64,000 bases of DNA from Natroniella sulfidigena (GTDB lineage Bacteria > Bacillota > Halanaerobiia > Halobacteroidales > Halobacteroidaceae): positions 186,001 to 250,000 of the forward strand of contig NZ_JALKBY010000001.1 in the NCBI RefSeq assembly GCF_023223645.1, in the 5' to 3' direction. This document shows positions 45,809-56,775 of the stretch, one piece after another (positions within the stretch are counted from its first letter, which is position 1; every line of letters begins with the position of its first letter). Both the position numbers and the translations under genes were made by a program. The notes beneath the pieces were generated by a model. That model did not search any database. It saw nothing but the letters and a program-made list of their open reading frames with translations, and was not told the origin of the DNA.

Positions 45809-46573
45809 ATGGCTGGACATTCTAAATGGGCCAACATCAAACATAAAAAGGCAAAAGAAGATAAAAGAAGGGCAAAGTTATTTTCTAAGTTAGTTAAAAA
45901 AATTACTGTTGCTGCTAGAGAAGGTGGTGGCGACCCTGAAATTAATAATGATTTAGATTTAGCAATTCAAAAAGCTAAAGATGCTAATATGCCTAAGGAT
46001 AATATTGAACGGGCAATCAAAAGAGGAACTGGTGATTTAGAAGGGGTCAATTATGAACAATTTGTTTATGAAGGTTATGCTCCAGCTGGAGTAGCCTTAT
46101 ATATGGATATCATGACCGATAATCGTAATCGTACTGCTTCTGAGATTAGACATATATTATCTAAAAATGATGGAAACTTAGGAGAGAATGGTTGTGTTTC
46201 CTGGATGTTTGATCGGAAAGGACAATTGATTATTGATCGTAGTCAATTTGAGATTGATGAAGATGAATTGATGCTTGCTGCGTTAGAAGCAGGGGCAGAG
46301 GATATTAATGTTAATCAAGATAGTGTAGAGATTCTAACTGAAGCTGGAGACTTACAAGAAGTTAGAAAGACAATGGAGGCAGATGGTTATAAGTTTGATA
46401 GTGGAGATATAGCTATGATCCCTCAAAATGAAATTGTATTAGATAACTCGACTGATGCTAAGAAAGTATTGAGATTAATGGATCAGTTAGAGGATCATGA
46501 TGATATTCAGGATGTATATGCTAATTTTGATATTCCAGATGAAGTAATGGAAGATATTCAGGATGAAATATAA
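45809..46573 (+). CDS. yebC: YebC/PmpR family regulatory protein
   Basis: 254-residue protein starting GHSKWANIKHKKAKED, with GGGDPEINNDLDLAIQKAK and the acidic C-terminal domain (DDIQDVYANFDIP). The family includes transcription regulators and factors that relieve ribosome stalling at proline runs. Located before ruvAB as usual, but ruvC is not between them. Confidence 0.95.
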   Translation: MAGHSKWANIKHKKAKEDKRRAKLFSKLVKKITVAAREGGGDPEINNDLDLAIQKAKDANMPKDNIERAIKRGTGDLEGVNYEQFVYEGYAPAGVALYMDIMTDNRNRTASEIRHILSKNDGNLGENGCVSWMFDRKGQLIIDRSQFEIDEDELMLAALEAGAEDINVNQDSVEILTEAGDLQEVRKTMEADGYKFDSGDIAMIPQNEIVLDNSTDAKKVLRLMDQLEDHDDIQDVYANFDIPDEVMEDIQDEI

Positions 46574-46610
46574 TTAAGTTTAAGTCTAAGTCCAAGGTTA
46601 AGTAAGAGCT
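46573..46610. repeat. Hexamer-periodic repeat arm, site E
   Basis: TTAAGT, TTAAGT, CTAAGT, CCAAGG, TTAAGT directly after the yebC stop codon; left orientation only. With site D, it places hexamer repeats on both sides of yebC. Confidence 0.55.
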
Positions 46611-46705
46611 AAATCCTATTTTTAGATGGAAAAATCCCCTTGAAAATTAATAATTTATTTAAAAATTGGTTATGCTAGTATTAATTAGGAGTAGGGGGAT
46701 TAAAT

Positions 46706-47350
46706 ATGAAATTGATTCGTAATATCTTATTAATTCCTGTGTTGATTGTGGCAGTTGCTGGTTTGACTTACTTGACCTTAAATTATGTCACTGAATCAGA
46801 TTCAAACGAAGAGATCTCCGAGGTGGAATTAAATGAAGAACAGAATTTTGAGCTTAAGGACTTGATTGAGCAAGAACAAGACCGGATAGAGCAAAAATTA
46901 GATTCTTCTATTGATTTGGATTCAGAAGAGGAGATTGAGTTGGAATTTAATGAAATAGATCAGCAAGATTGGCAGTTGAATCTAAATCAACAAAGTGAGT
47001 TGAAACTTGATACAGAAGGTATTTTAACTGATGAGGTTGAAGACCAAGAGGAAATGAAAGATGAACAACCAACTGATGATCAATTCAATGAACAGCTAGA
47101 AGAGCAAGATACAGAAGAAAAATTAGAGGAAGAAGTAGAAGATAAGTTCTTTTTAGGGATGAAAGATGGTCAAGTAGCAGTTTATAAAGGGGATGCTTTA
47201 GAAGAAAAAGAGTTAGTAGAGGTGATGGAAGAAATACCTTTAGAACATCTTTCTGAAGAAGATATTGAGAGTTTACAAGTAGGATTAGAGGTTGAAAGTG
47301 AAGAGGAATTACTTAGAATCTTAGAAGGGTTTGCTAGTGCTAGAGATTAA
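46706..47350 (+). CDS. Membrane-anchored acidic protein with BofC C-terminal domain
   Basis: 214 residues: an N-terminal signal anchor (about 6-28, NILLIPVLIVAVAGLTYLTL), an extremely Glu/Asp/Gln-rich linker (about 30-145) and a C-terminal domain FFLGMKDGQVAVYKGDAL, then EIPLEHL, ESLQVGLEVESEEELLRILE, which I read as BofC_C. In Bacillus, bofC lies directly before ruvA and its product inhibits SpoIVB signalling between mother cell and forespore. Gene order agrees. The usual BofC N-terminal domain is replaced by the acidic linker. Assignment from memory of the domain. Confidence 0.65.
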   Translation: MKLIRNILLIPVLIVAVAGLTYLTLNYVTESDSNEEISEVELNEEQNFELKDLIEQEQDRIEQKLDSSIDLDSEEEIELEFNEIDQQDWQLNLNQQSELKLDTEGILTDEVEDQEEMKDEQPTDDQFNEQLEEQDTEEKLEEEVEDKFFLGMKDGQVAVYKGDALEEKELVEVMEEIPLEHLSEEDIESLQVGLEVESEEELLRILEGFASARD

Positions 47351-47360
47351 TAGTTGTTGT

Positions 47361-47386
47361 AAACAGTCTTTATAGGCTGTTTTTTC
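47361..47386 (+). terminator. Terminator after the BofC-like gene
   Basis: AAACAGTC and GGCTGTTT arms followed by TTTTC. Confidence 0.6.
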
Positions 47387-47400
47387 TTTTGGACAGGAAA

Positions 47401-47438
47401 ATTTACTCTCCATGTTGAAGTTAGCAATGGGAGTAAAT
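47401..47438 (+). promoter_or_regulatory. Hairpin just before the ruvA ribosome site
   Basis: ATTTACTCTCC (47401-47411) pairs with GGGAGTAAAT (47429-47438) with one bulge, directly abutting TTAAGGAGG. It could modulate ruvA translation; low certainty. Confidence 0.35.
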
Positions 47439-47453
47439 TAAGGAGGACAAATA

Positions 47454-48047
47454 ATGATTGCTTATTTAGAAGGGGAGTTAATTAGAACAGGAATTGATTA
47501 TATCATAATTAATGTAGGAGGAGTAGGCTATAAGGTTTATATTCCGGCTAGTTTAAGTCATAAACTACCGGAAGTGGGAAATGAAGTCCAAGTACATACT
47601 TATAATTATGTTCGGGAAGATAAAATTAGTTTGTATGGTTTTTCTAGTTTAGAAGAGTTAGAGACTTTTGAGCAGTTATTGAGTGTTTCTAGGATTGGCC
47701 CGCAAGTTGCTTTAAATATTTTAGCTACTATTTCAAGTAGAGACTTTAAGTTAGCAATTCTCAATGGTGAAGTTGCAACCTTAAAGAAGGTCAAAGGAAT
47801 AGGAAATAAGACAGCTAAGCGGTTGATTTTAGAGTTGCAAGAAAAAGTAGAGCTTGATAATATAGAAGAAGACGCTAATTTTTCACAAACAGAAGTTGAT
47901 ACTAAAGCAGAAGATGCTATTAAAGCATTAGTTAGTTTGGGTTATCAGCAGGGGCAAGCACGTAAAGTAGTACTTAAGGTAGCTCAAAGAGATGAGGAGT
48001 TGGATGTACAAGGAATAATTAAAACTGCTCTAGCTGATTTAAGTTAA
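47454..48047 (+). CDS. ruvA: Holliday junction helicase subunit RuvA
   Basis: Binds Holliday junctions and targets RuvB. 197 residues: the N-terminal OB fold (IAYLEGELI, VGGVGYKVYIP), two helix-hairpin-helix motifs (SRIGPQVALNIL, KVKGIGNKTAKRLILEL) and the C-terminal RuvB-contacting domain (AIKALVSLGYQQGQARK). Confidence 0.97.
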   Translation: MIAYLEGELIRTGIDYIIINVGGVGYKVYIPASLSHKLPEVGNEVQVHTYNYVREDKISLYGFSSLEELETFEQLLSVSRIGPQVALNILATISSRDFKLAILNGEVATLKKVKGIGNKTAKRLILELQEKVELDNIEEDANFSQTEVDTKAEDAIKALVSLGYQQGQARKVVLKVAQRDEELDVQGIIKTALADLS

Positions 48048-48059
48048 GGGGGTGCAGAA

Positions 48060-49055
48060 ATGGAGGATAGATTTATCTCTCCGACTCAAAAGGAAGAGGA
48101 TTTAGAATACAGTTTACGCCCTAATAGATTAGATGAATATATTGGACAAGAAAAGGTAAAAGAGAACCTTAAGGTGTTCATCCAGGCAGCTAAAGCGAGA
48201 GGAGAGGCTTTAGATCATGTTTTATTATATGGCCCTCCTGGATTAGGGAAGACGACATTGGCTAATATTATTGCAGCTGAAATGGGGGTTGATATCAAGA
48301 CTACCTCTGGGCCAGCTATTGAAAAGCCTGGCGATTTGGCTGCTGTTTTGACCAAGTTAAAACCACAAGATGTCTTATTTATAGATGAGATCCATCGTTT
48401 GAATCGAATTGTTGAAGAAGTTTTATATCCTAGTATGGAGGATTATGCGTTAGATATTGTGATTGGCAATGGCCCTAGTGCTCGTTCAGTCAGATTGGAC
48501 TTGCCTCATTTTACTTTGATTGGGGCAACGACTAAAGCTGGGAATTTATCTTCACCTTTACGGGATAGATTTGGGGTGATCAGTCGATTACAATTTTATA
48601 CAACAGAAGAGTTACAACGGATTGTCATGCGAGCTGCTAAGGTATTACAAGTAGGAATTGAACCAACAGGAGCAAAAGAGATTGCCCTGCGTTCACGAGG
48701 AACTCCTAGAATTGCTAATCGCTTTTTAAAGCGGGTTAGAGATTTTGCTCAGGTAGAGGGTGATGGAATCATTACTGAGGAGATTGCTCAAGAGTCTTTA
48801 GCACGATTAGAGGTTGATCAATTAGGCTTAGATAGGGTCGATCGTAAGATTTTGAATGTGATTATTAAAAACTTCGCCGGTGGTCCGGTTGGTTTATCTA
48901 CCTTAGCTGCAGCAATCAGTGAAGAAGAAGAGACGATAGAGGATGTCTATGAACCTTATTTATTACAGATTGGCTATTTAAATCGAACTCCACGGGGTAG
49001 AATAGCAACTAAGTTGGCTTATCAGCATTTAGGAATCGAGGTGACGGATGAATGA
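48060..49055 (+). CDS. ruvB: Holliday junction branch-migration ATPase RuvB
   Basis: AAA+ motor of branch migration, 331 residues. Walker [14 protein letters not shown], Walker [10 protein letters not shown], sensor GATTKAG, arginine finger region LRDRFG, and a C-terminal winged helix ([12 protein letters not shown]). AAGGGGGTG before ATG; 12 bases after ruvA and overlapping the next gene by four. Confidence 0.98.
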   Translation: MEDRFISPTQKEEDLEYSLRPNRLDEYIGQEKVKENLKVFIQAAKARGEALDHVLLYGPPGLGKTTLANIIAAEMGVDIKTTSGPAIEKPGDLAAVLTKLKPQDVLFIDEIHRLNRIVEEVLYPSMEDYALDIVIGNGPSARSVRLDLPHFTLIGATTKAGNLSSPLRDRFGVISRLQFYTTEELQRIVMRAAKVLQVGIEPTGAKEIALRSRGTPRIANRFLKRVRDFAQVEGDGIITEEIAQESLARLEVDQLGLDRVDRKILNVIIKNFAGGPVGLSTLAAAISEEEETIEDVYEPYLLQIGYLNRTPRGRIATKLAYQHLGIEVTDE

Positions 49056-49252
49056 GAGATGGTGGAGGTCTTTTAATCTTATTAGGAGTTTTATTAATTG
49101 TGGGAGGATTGATAGTTAGATTAGGCTTTCCATTAGGTAGGTTACCAGGTGATATTCATATTCAACGAGGAAATTTTAGCCTTTACTTACCGATTACAAC
49201 TTCAATACTGCTTAGTGTGATACTCTCATTACTGTTTAGATTATTAAAATAG
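49052..49252 (+). CDS. DUF2905 family small membrane protein
   Basis: 66 residues with two hydrophobic segments flanking [20 protein letters not shown], the DUF2905 signature. Function unknown; usual companion of ruvB. Its ATG overlaps the ruvB stop (ATGA). Confidence 0.9.
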   Translation: MRDGGGLLILLGVLLIVGGLIVRLGFPLGRLPGDIHIQRGNFSLYLPITTSILLSVILSLLFRLLK

Positions 49253-49267
49253 AAGGGCTTGATTGAG

Positions 49268-50497
49268 TTGAAAATTAAAGTTTTAGTAGTGCTTATATTA
49301 TTAGTTGTAGCTATAAGTCCAGCCAATGCTGAGGAAAAAGTAATTAAGATTGGTTTATTAGATGGGGTTGAAGAGGTTAAATTAGAAGCTGAATCAGGAT
49401 TTGAACTTTTAAATGCAGATGATAAAGAGAAGTTATTGTCTCAATCAAGATATGAAATTAGTAGAGAAGATGATTATTTGAGTAAAGATGGTAATAATAA
49501 TTTTAAGAAGGAGCAAATTCTTTTTAGGACAGCTGAAAGTGATGACTTAATTGAGGTTAATGGTCAAAAATATCGCGGAGATATAGAAATTTTAAATTCA
49601 GCAGCTGGATTGATTGTGATTAATCATGTTAAAATGAGTGATTACTTAGCTAGTGTAGTAGGTAGTGAGGTTATCTCTAGTTGGCCAACGGAAGTTTTGA
49701 AAGCTCAGGCAATTGTTGCTCGAACTTATGCCTTAAGAAATTTAAATAAATATCAAAGTAGAGGGTATAATTTATCTAATACTGTAAAATGTCAAGTTTA
49801 TAGAGGGGTCAGTGCTGAAACTGAGCGAACAATTAAGGCGGTTGCAGAGACGAAAGGTCAAGTTATTACATATGATGATCAGTTGATTTCAGCAGTTTAT
49901 CATTCTACTGCGGGAGGTAAGACTGCTAACTCCTCTACTGTTTGGAATGGGGGTAGTCCTTATTTAAAGAGTGTAGTGTCAAATGATGAACTATCTCCAC
50001 ATTATAGTTGGCAAGAAGAATATACTAAAGATGAGCTTGAAGATATATTAAGGGCCAACGGACTGGAGATATCTAAGCTGAAAGGGATTTCACTAAAGGG
50101 TGTTGGCCCGTCAGGAAGAGCTAAAGAGGTTATAATTCATGCTAAAAATGATGAATATATTGTTAATAATTCACAAATTAGAGATTGGCTAGAATTAAAG
50201 AGTACTAACTTTTCTATTATTGGAGAAAATATTTTGGAGTTTAATCAGTTTGATGATAGCTTCGACTTTGATTTTAATTTTAGTTGGCTTGATCAAGAGT
50301 ATAATCTGACTCCTAAACAACGGTATTTGTTCAAGGGTTATGGTTGGGGTCATGGTGTAGGGATGAGCCAGTGGGGAGCTTATCAAATGACTGTAAAAGA
50401 AGGGGCCAACTATCGAGAAATATTAAAACATTATTATACAGATGTTGAAATTGGAGAAAATAAAGAGGATAGTGGAGGAATTGCAGATGAAGGTTAA
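49268..50497 (+). CDS. SpoIID/LytB domain protein
   Basis: About 409 residues. A signal peptide ([17 protein letters not shown]) exports it; the SpoIID domain shows [29 protein letters not shown] and [18 protein letters not shown]. Family members are lytic enzymes that remove stem-peptide-free glycans, including SpoIID of engulfment. TTG 49268 is preferred over TTG 49259, which is too near AGAAGGG. This is the ruvB-queA-linked paralogue rather than the classical spoIID locus. Overlaps queA. Confidence 0.9.
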   Translation: MKIKVLVVLILLVVAISPANAEEKVIKIGLLDGVEEVKLEAESGFELLNADDKEKLLSQSRYEISREDDYLSKDGNNNFKKEQILFRTAESDDLIEVNGQKYRGDIEILNSAAGLIVINHVKMSDYLASVVGSEVISSWPTEVLKAQAIVARTYALRNLNKYQSRGYNLSNTVKCQVYRGVSAETERTIKAVAETKGQVITYDDQLISAVYHSTAGGKTANSSTVWNGGSPYLKSVVSNDELSPHYSWQEEYTKDELEDILRANGLEISKLKGISLKGVGPSGRAKEVIIHAKNDEYIVNNSQIRDWLELKSTNFSIIGENILEFNQFDDSFDFDFNFSWLDQEYNLTPKQRYLFKGYGWGHGVGMSQWGAYQMTVKEGANYREILKHYYTDVEIGENKEDSGGIADEG

Positions 50498-51512
50498 AGA
50501 TTTTGATTTTGAACTACCAGATGAATTAATTGCCCAAGAACCAATGGAACCACGAGATGAATCTAGATTAATGGTAATTAATAGAGAAAAAGAAGAGATT
50601 GAAGGTAGAATCTTCAAAGAGATCATCGATTATTTTGAAGCTGGAGATACCTTAGTCAGAAATAATACTAAAGTTATTCCTGCTCGCTTATTTGGCCATA
50701 AGGAAGAGACAGGTGGTAAGGTTGAATTTTTATTATTAAATCGAGTTGAACTAGATAGATGGGAGACCTTGGTTAAGGCTAATGGAAAAGTTAGAGTAGG
50801 TACTAGAGTAGTCTTTGGAACTGGAGAGTTGATTGCTGAAGTCAAAGCAGAAACTGACTTTGGTGGTCGGGTAGTTGAGTTTGAATATACAGGTGTTTTT
50901 GAAGAAATACTAGATAAGTTAGGCAATATGCCTTTACCGCCTTATATTACTAAAGAGTTAGAAGAAGCTGATAAATATCAGACTGTCTATGCTCAAAAAA
51001 GAGGAGCTGCAGCAGCACCAACTGCTGGACTTCACTTTACTGATAAGCTATTAGATAAGATCAAGGCTAAAGGGGTTAATATTATTGACATTACTTTACA
51101 TGTCGGCTTAGGTACCTTTAGACCTGTCAAGGTAGATGAGATTGAGGAGCATGATATGCATTCAGAGTACTATGAAGTATCTCCAGAAGCTGCTGAAGTG
51201 ATCAATCAGACTAAAGAGCAAGGCAAGAAGGTGATCAGTGTTGGAACAACTTCGACCAGAACTTTAGAAACTGTGGCTGATGAAGATGGCACTGTAAAAC
51301 CAGAGAAGGGTTGGACCGATATATTTATCTATCCAGGATATGAATTTAAGGTAGTAGATGCTTTAATCACTAATTTTCACCTGCCACAATCTACCTTATT
51401 AATGTTAGTCAGTGCCTTTGCTAGCCAAGAGTTGGCTTTAAAGGCATATCAACAAGCAGTTAGAGAAGAGTATAGATTCTATAGCTTTGGAGATGGAATG
51501 CTGATTTTATAA
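50487..51512 (+). CDS. queA: S-adenosylmethionine:tRNA ribosyltransferase-isomerase QueA
   Basis: Adds the epoxycyclopentane ring in queuosine synthesis. 341 residues: [68 protein letters not shown] 50487 follows GTGGAGGAA; it overlaps the SpoIID-like gene by 11 bases. Tgt, the previous enzyme of the pathway, follows. Confidence 0.97.
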   Translation: MKVKDFDFELPDELIAQEPMEPRDESRLMVINREKEEIEGRIFKEIIDYFEAGDTLVRNNTKVIPARLFGHKEETGGKVEFLLLNRVELDRWETLVKANGKVRVGTRVVFGTGELIAEVKAETDFGGRVVEFEYTGVFEEILDKLGNMPLPPYITKELEEADKYQTVYAQKRGAAAAPTAGLHFTDKLLDKIKAKGVNIIDITLHVGLGTFRPVKVDEIEEHDMHSEYYEVSPEAAEVINQTKEQGKKVISVGTTSTRTLETVADEDGTVKPEKGWTDIFIYPGYEFKVVDALITNFHLPQSTLLMLVSAFASQELALKAYQQAVREEYRFYSFGDGMLIL

Positions 51513-51614
51513 TTGATAGTTGATAGTGTATAGTTTATAGTTAAATTCAAAAACTTAAAATCTTTCTAGTGGTCTTAACTATCAATTATCAATTATCAAC
51601 TATCCACTATACAC
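51512..51614. repeat. Interspersed element with inverted heptamer arms, copy 4 (complete)
   Basis: Left arm ATTGATA, GTTGATA, GTGTATA, GTTTATA (51512-51539); core of 40 bases with AAAACTTAAAATCTTT; right arm TATCAAT twice, TATCAAC, TATCCAC, TATACAC (51580-51614). The compact form shows the unit most clearly and would fold into one long hairpin. It begins at the queA stop codon and fills the queA-tgt gap. Confidence 0.75.
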
Positions 51615-51626
51615 TGAAATTACTGA

Positions 51627-52766
<1,140 letters not shown>

Positions 52767-52837
52767 TTAAATAAAGGATTTATTTAAGAGATAATGAATA
52801 TAAAAATAGAAATGTAAAAAAATAAAGGGGGATGATG

Positions 52838-53122
52838 ATGGATCTATTAGTAAATTTATTGATATGGGCAGGTATTTTTGCTGTGTTTTGGTTTTTGTTT
52901 ATTAGGCCGCAGAAGAAAAAGCAACAAGAACATCAGGAGATGTTATCGGATTTGGAAGTAGGAGATCAGGTGATTACAATTGGAGGGATTAAAGGATCAA
53001 TTACTGCTATTGGTGATGAAGAGGATTTGAAATTAAAGATTGCTCCTGATATAGAGATTGAGGTTACTAAAAGAGCAATTGGTAGATTGGATAATGAACC
53101 TCAAGATAGTATAGAAAATTAA
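52838..53122 (+). CDS. yajC: Preprotein translocase subunit YajC
   Basis: 94-96 residue accessory subunit of SecDF-YajC: one N-terminal span (IWAGIFAVFWFLFIRPQ) and a cytosolic beta domain (VGDQVITIGGIKGSI). Three ATGs stand in tandem (52832, 52835, 52838); 52838 has the best distance from AAAGGGGG. Confidence 0.95.
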   Translation: MDLLVNLLIWAGIFAVFWFLFIRPQKKKQQEHQEMLSDLEVGDQVITIGGIKGSITAIGDEEDLKLKIAPDIEIEVTKRAIGRLDNEPQDSIEN

Positions 53123-53139
53123 GGCAATGGGAGGCCATT

Positions 53140-53688
53140 ATGCTAGTAACTAAAGAAGGTGTTAAAGAATTAGTTGAATCAGTTGTAATTGCAGGGGTTT
53201 TGGCCTTCTTCATTATAACTTTTGTAGTCCAATCATTTGTTGTGCAAGGACATTCGATGGATCCTACATTAAATAGTGGAGAGAGATTATTTGTTAATAA
53301 GTTCACCTATAATTTTAGGGAGCCTGATCGTGGAGAGATAATTGTTTTAGAACCTAAACAAAATCCTGATTATAGATATATAAAGAGGGTCATTGGATTG
53401 CCAGGTGATGAGATTAAGATTGATTCTGGAGAATTAATTATTAATGGAATCAAAATTAATGAAGATTATCTTCCAGAAGAGATGAGAGGAAGTTATGGGC
53501 CTTATCAAGTTCCTGAAGAGCATGTATTTGCTTTAGGTGATAATAGAAATCAAAGTTCAGACAGTAGAATGGAATCTATAGTTGGTTATGTTCCTTATGA
53601 TATGATTGATGGGAAGGCCTTTTGGGTTTATTGGCCTTTGAATCGAATTAGGTTACTAGAAAGTACTTCTTATCCTGAATTAGAATAA
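53140..53688 (+). CDS. lepB: Signal peptidase I
   Basis: Membrane protease that removes signal peptides. 182 residues: one N-terminal span (VVIAGVLAFFIITFVVQSF), the catalytic Ser in GHSMDPTL, the catalytic Lys in YIKRVIGLPGDEI and the box GDNRNQSSDSR. Its place in a secretion gene block (yajC, secD, secF) is fitting. Confidence 0.95.
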   Translation: MLVTKEGVKELVESVVIAGVLAFFIITFVVQSFVVQGHSMDPTLNSGERLFVNKFTYNFREPDRGEIIVLEPKQNPDYRYIKRVIGLPGDEIKIDSGELIINGIKINEDYLPEEMRGSYGPYQVPEEHVFALGDNRNQSSDSRMESIVGYVPYDMIDGKAFWVYWPLNRIRLLESTSYPELE

Positions 53689-53707
53689 CTATTTAGAATA
53701 ACTTTAC

Positions 53708-53736
53708 AAGCTGCCTTGATTTGAGGTGGCTTTTTT
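53708..53736 (+). terminator. Terminator after signal peptidase gene
   Basis: AAGCTGCCT and AGGTGGCTT arms (two G-U) followed by TTTTTT in all. Confidence 0.75.
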
Positions 53737-53778
53737 CACAGCAGTTGATAAGATTCATTAAAAATAGGGAGGAAAGCT

Positions 53779-54444
53779 ATGGGAAAAATTACAGTGATGG
53801 ATATCAAAAAAAATGACAAAGTCAGATCATATATCAGACAAGCTGATAAACATTTAAAGGAAATAGGATTTACAGAGCATGGATTTAGGCATGCTGGATT
53901 AGTAGCTGATACTGCTGGAAATATACTATCAGAACTCGATTATTCAGCAAGAATGGTTGAGTTGGCCCAGATTGCTGGTTATTTACATGATATTGGTAAT
54001 GTTGTTAATAGAGAAAAACATGCCTACTCCTCTGCCTTATTAGCTGAAAGAGTTTTAGATAATTTAGATATGCCCTATGATGAGATTAGTCTGATTATCG
54101 GAGCTATTGGAAACCATGATGAAGGTTGTGGAAAGCCTGTCAATCCAGTTGCTGCGGCCTTAATTATTGCAGATAAATCTGATGTGCATTGTACTAGAGT
54201 GCGAAATAAAGATATTGCTACTTTTGATATTCATGATCGAGTTAATTATGCCGCTAAGAAATCAGTTATTGAGATTGATCAAGAGGCTGAAATTATTTCA
54301 TTAGAGTTGGAAATTGATACAGAAGTGAGTATAGTTATGGAATATTTTGAAATCTTTTTGACTCGGATGTTAATGGCTCGTAAAGCTGCTGAAACTTTAG
54401 ATTGTGATTTTAATTTGATCATTAATGATGTAGATCTATTCTAA
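53779..54444 (+). CDS. HD-domain phosphohydrolase
   Basis: 221 residues of an HD-type metal-dependent phosphohydrolase: HGFRHAGLVADTA, YLHDIGNVVNREKH, IGNHDEG and IIADKSDVH give the four HD motifs. The substrate is unknown; the family lies before secDF in many clostridia. AGGGAGGAAAG precedes ATG. Confidence 0.88.
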   Translation: MGKITVMDIKKNDKVRSYIRQADKHLKEIGFTEHGFRHAGLVADTAGNILSELDYSARMVELAQIAGYLHDIGNVVNREKHAYSSALLAERVLDNLDMPYDEISLIIGAIGNHDEGCGKPVNPVAAALIIADKSDVHCTRVRNKDIATFDIHDRVNYAAKKSVIEIDQEAEIISLELEIDTEVSIVMEYFEIFLTRMLMARKAAETLDCDFNLIINDVDLF

Positions 54445-54456
54445 CTATTGATTCAA

Positions 54457-54485
54457 TTGACAAGCTATTTAAGAAAGGATATAAT
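54457..54485 (+). promoter_or_regulatory. Consensus promoter of secDF
   Basis: TTGACA (54457-54462), 17 bases, TATAAT (54480-54485): perfect sigma-A consensus 59 bases before secD. Confidence 0.9.
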
Positions 54486-54543
54486 TAGAGCGGTAGATAA
54501 TATAAATCTAAGTTAGAGTTAGTGGAAGAAAGGAGTTTAAGCT

Positions 54544-55764
54544 ATGACATGGAAACAAAAACGGAAGTTGAGACTAGCAAGTGTGCTAGTAATTTTACTA
54601 TTAGCAGCATATTTTTTGTATCCTTTAAGTGAAAGTATTAATTTAGGTTTAGATTTACAAGGGGGTACGCAGGTTACTTTAGAAGCACAAGATACTGAAG
54701 ATACTCAAGTAGATGATGATGCAATGAGACGGTCGATGAGTGTAATTCAAAATCGAGTAGATGAGATGGGATTAGCTGAGCCAATCGTTCAGCGTGAAGG
54801 TGAGCGTAGGATTCTTGTAGCTCTACCTGGAGTAGAAGATCCTAATCAGGCAATTGAGACGATCGGTAGAACAGCCCAGCTTCAATTTAAAAATGAAGAG
54901 GGAGAAGTCTTAATGACTGGGGAGCATTTAAATGATGCTAGTGCAGGTCATGAAGCACAGTTTAATCAACCGATTATTTCTTTTCAATTGACGGGAGAAG
55001 GTGGACGTAGGTTTGCTGAAATTACGAGACAGAATATTGGACGTAGATTAGGAATTTATCTTGATGATGAGCTGTTGACCAATCCAGTAATAAATGAAGA
55101 AATTCCTGGAGGAGAAGGTCAAATTACTGGCTTTGAATCTATTGAGGAAGCACAACAGATTGCTTTGATGCTTAGAGCAGGAGCCTTACCGGTTCCAATT
55201 GAGATCATTGAAAATAGAACAGTAGGGCCAACTTTAGGAGCTACTGCAGTTAATCAAAGTATTCAAGCAGCATTAATTGGACTATCCTTAATAATTCTGT
55301 TTATGATCTTTAGTTATAAGTTGCCTGGTTTAGTGGCAGCAATCAGCTTGGGGATTTATAGTATTATTGTACTAGGTATTTTAGCTGGCTTGAATGCTAC
55401 TTTAACCTTGCCTGGGATTGGTGGTTTATTATTATCTATTGGAATGGCAGTAGATGCCAATGTAATTATCTTTGAAAGAATCAAGTATGAATATAGAGAG
55501 GGTAAAGGATTAAAGAGAGCGGTTAATACTGGGTTTAAACGGGCATTTAAGACGATTTTAGACTCTAATGTCACTACTTTAATTACAGCAGCTATTTTAG
55601 CTTATTTTGGAACAGGTATTATTCGAGGGTTTGCTATTACTTTAAGTGTTGGAATAATTGCCAGTATGTTTACAGCAATTATTGTGGCTAAACTGATTAT
55701 GGATTTAGTTTTAGATACAAAATTAGTAGATAATGAGAAGATTTTTGCTCTGTCAAGGAGGTAA
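54544..55764 (+). CDS. secD: Protein translocase subunit SecD
   Basis: Proton-driven partner of SecYEG. 406 residues: first span, INLGLDLQGGTQVTLEAQ, a periplasmic-type domain (RVDEMGLAEPIVQREG, RILVALPGV), then five spans with GMAVDANVIIFERIKYE (motif D4). AAAGGAG precedes ATG. secF follows after five bases. Confidence 0.97.
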   Translation: MTWKQKRKLRLASVLVILLLAAYFLYPLSESINLGLDLQGGTQVTLEAQDTEDTQVDDDAMRRSMSVIQNRVDEMGLAEPIVQREGERRILVALPGVEDPNQAIETIGRTAQLQFKNEEGEVLMTGEHLNDASAGHEAQFNQPIISFQLTGEGGRRFAEITRQNIGRRLGIYLDDELLTNPVINEEIPGGEGQITGFESIEEAQQIALMLRAGALPVPIEIIENRTVGPTLGATAVNQSIQAALIGLSLIILFMIFSYKLPGLVAAISLGIYSIIVLGILAGLNATLTLPGIGGLLLSIGMAVDANVIIFERIKYEYREGKGLKRAVNTGFKRAFKTILDSNVTTLITAAILAYFGTGIIRGFAITLSVGIIASMFTAIIVAKLIMDLVLDTKLVDNEKIFALSRR

Positions 55765-55769
55765 CTAAT

Positions 55770-56630
55770 GTGGATATTATAGGGAAAAGAAAGATCTGGA
55801 TGGCGATGTCAACCATCTTAATTATAATTGGAATTGCTTCATTACTAACTCAAGGATTAAATTTAGGGATAGATTTTCTTGGTGGTACAATCATAGAATT
55901 TGAATTTGAAGATAGAGTAGAGGCTCATGAAATTAATGAGATTTTAGCTGAATTTGACTTAGAAGAAAGAAGTACTGTCCAGCAAGTTGAAGATAATGAT
56001 GTTTTAATCAGAACGGATGAGTTAGAACAAGAAGAATTAGTCAATCTTCAAAATAGAATTCAAGAAGAATTTCCAACTGCAACTTTATTAAGGACAGATG
56101 TTGTTGGCCCTACAATTGGTGAAGAATTAAGTAGGGGTGCCTTATTGTCTTTACTAGTAGCAGCAGTTGCTATTGTGATTTATATTAGTATTCGTTTTGA
56201 ATTTAAATTTGCTATGGCAGCTATTATAGCTTTGCTGCATGATGTTCTAATTGTAGTTGGGGCATTCTCAATCTTAGGGCGGCAAATTAACCAACCATTA
56301 ATCGCTGCTTTATTAACAATAGTTGGATATTCAATCAATGATACGATCGTAATTTTTGATCGGATTCGAGAGAAATTGAACTTTGCTAGTAAGAAAGAGA
56401 CCTTTGCAGAGTCAGCTAATCAAGCTGTTGTAGAGACTTTACCTCGTTCAATTAATACATCTATAACAACTTTATTGCCGATTTTAGCAATCCTATTTTT
56501 AGGTGGTACAACTATTCAGAATTTCATGATTGCTTTATTAGTTGGAATGCTAGCAGGGACTTATTCATCAATCTTTGTAGCAAGTCCAGTCTTAGTAGAG
56601 TGGGATGAAAGAAGTAAAGCTAAAGCTTAA
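55770..56630 (+). CDS. secF: Protein translocase subunit SecF
   Basis: 286 residues with LNLGIDFLGGTIIEFEF, VGPTIGEEL and the SecF motif VGYSINDTIVIFDRIREK in six spans. GTG start after AAGGAGGTAAC in the secD end. Confidence 0.97.
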   Translation: MDIIGKRKIWMAMSTILIIIGIASLLTQGLNLGIDFLGGTIIEFEFEDRVEAHEINEILAEFDLEERSTVQQVEDNDVLIRTDELEQEELVNLQNRIQEEFPTATLLRTDVVGPTIGEELSRGALLSLLVAAVAIVIYISIRFEFKFAMAAIIALLHDVLIVVGAFSILGRQINQPLIAALLTIVGYSINDTIVIFDRIREKLNFASKKETFAESANQAVVETLPRSINTSITTLLPILAILFLGGTTIQNFMIALLVGMLAGTYSSIFVASPVLVEWDERSKAKA

Positions 56631-56633
56631 ATA

Positions 56634-56666
56634 AAAACCTCAGTCTTAATTAGGACTGGGGTTTTT
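56634..56666 (+). terminator. Terminator after secF
   Basis: AAAACCTCAGTCT and GGACTGGGGTTTT arms with G-U pairs and a TTTTT end. Confidence 0.8.
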
Positions 56667-56717
56667 CTGTTAATTTGTTATAAATTTGTTGAGTAATGGA
56701 TAATATTTTTTTAGAAG

Positions 56718-56746
56718 TTGGCAAATTTTCAAGGGTATGATATAAT
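56718..56746 (+). promoter_or_regulatory. Promoter of the phasin-like/UbiB unit
   Basis: TTGGCA (56718-56723), 17 bases, TATAAT (56741-56746), 29 bases before the start codon. Confidence 0.75.
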
Positions 56747-56775
56747 AAATTACAAATATTGGAGGTGTAGAGCCA

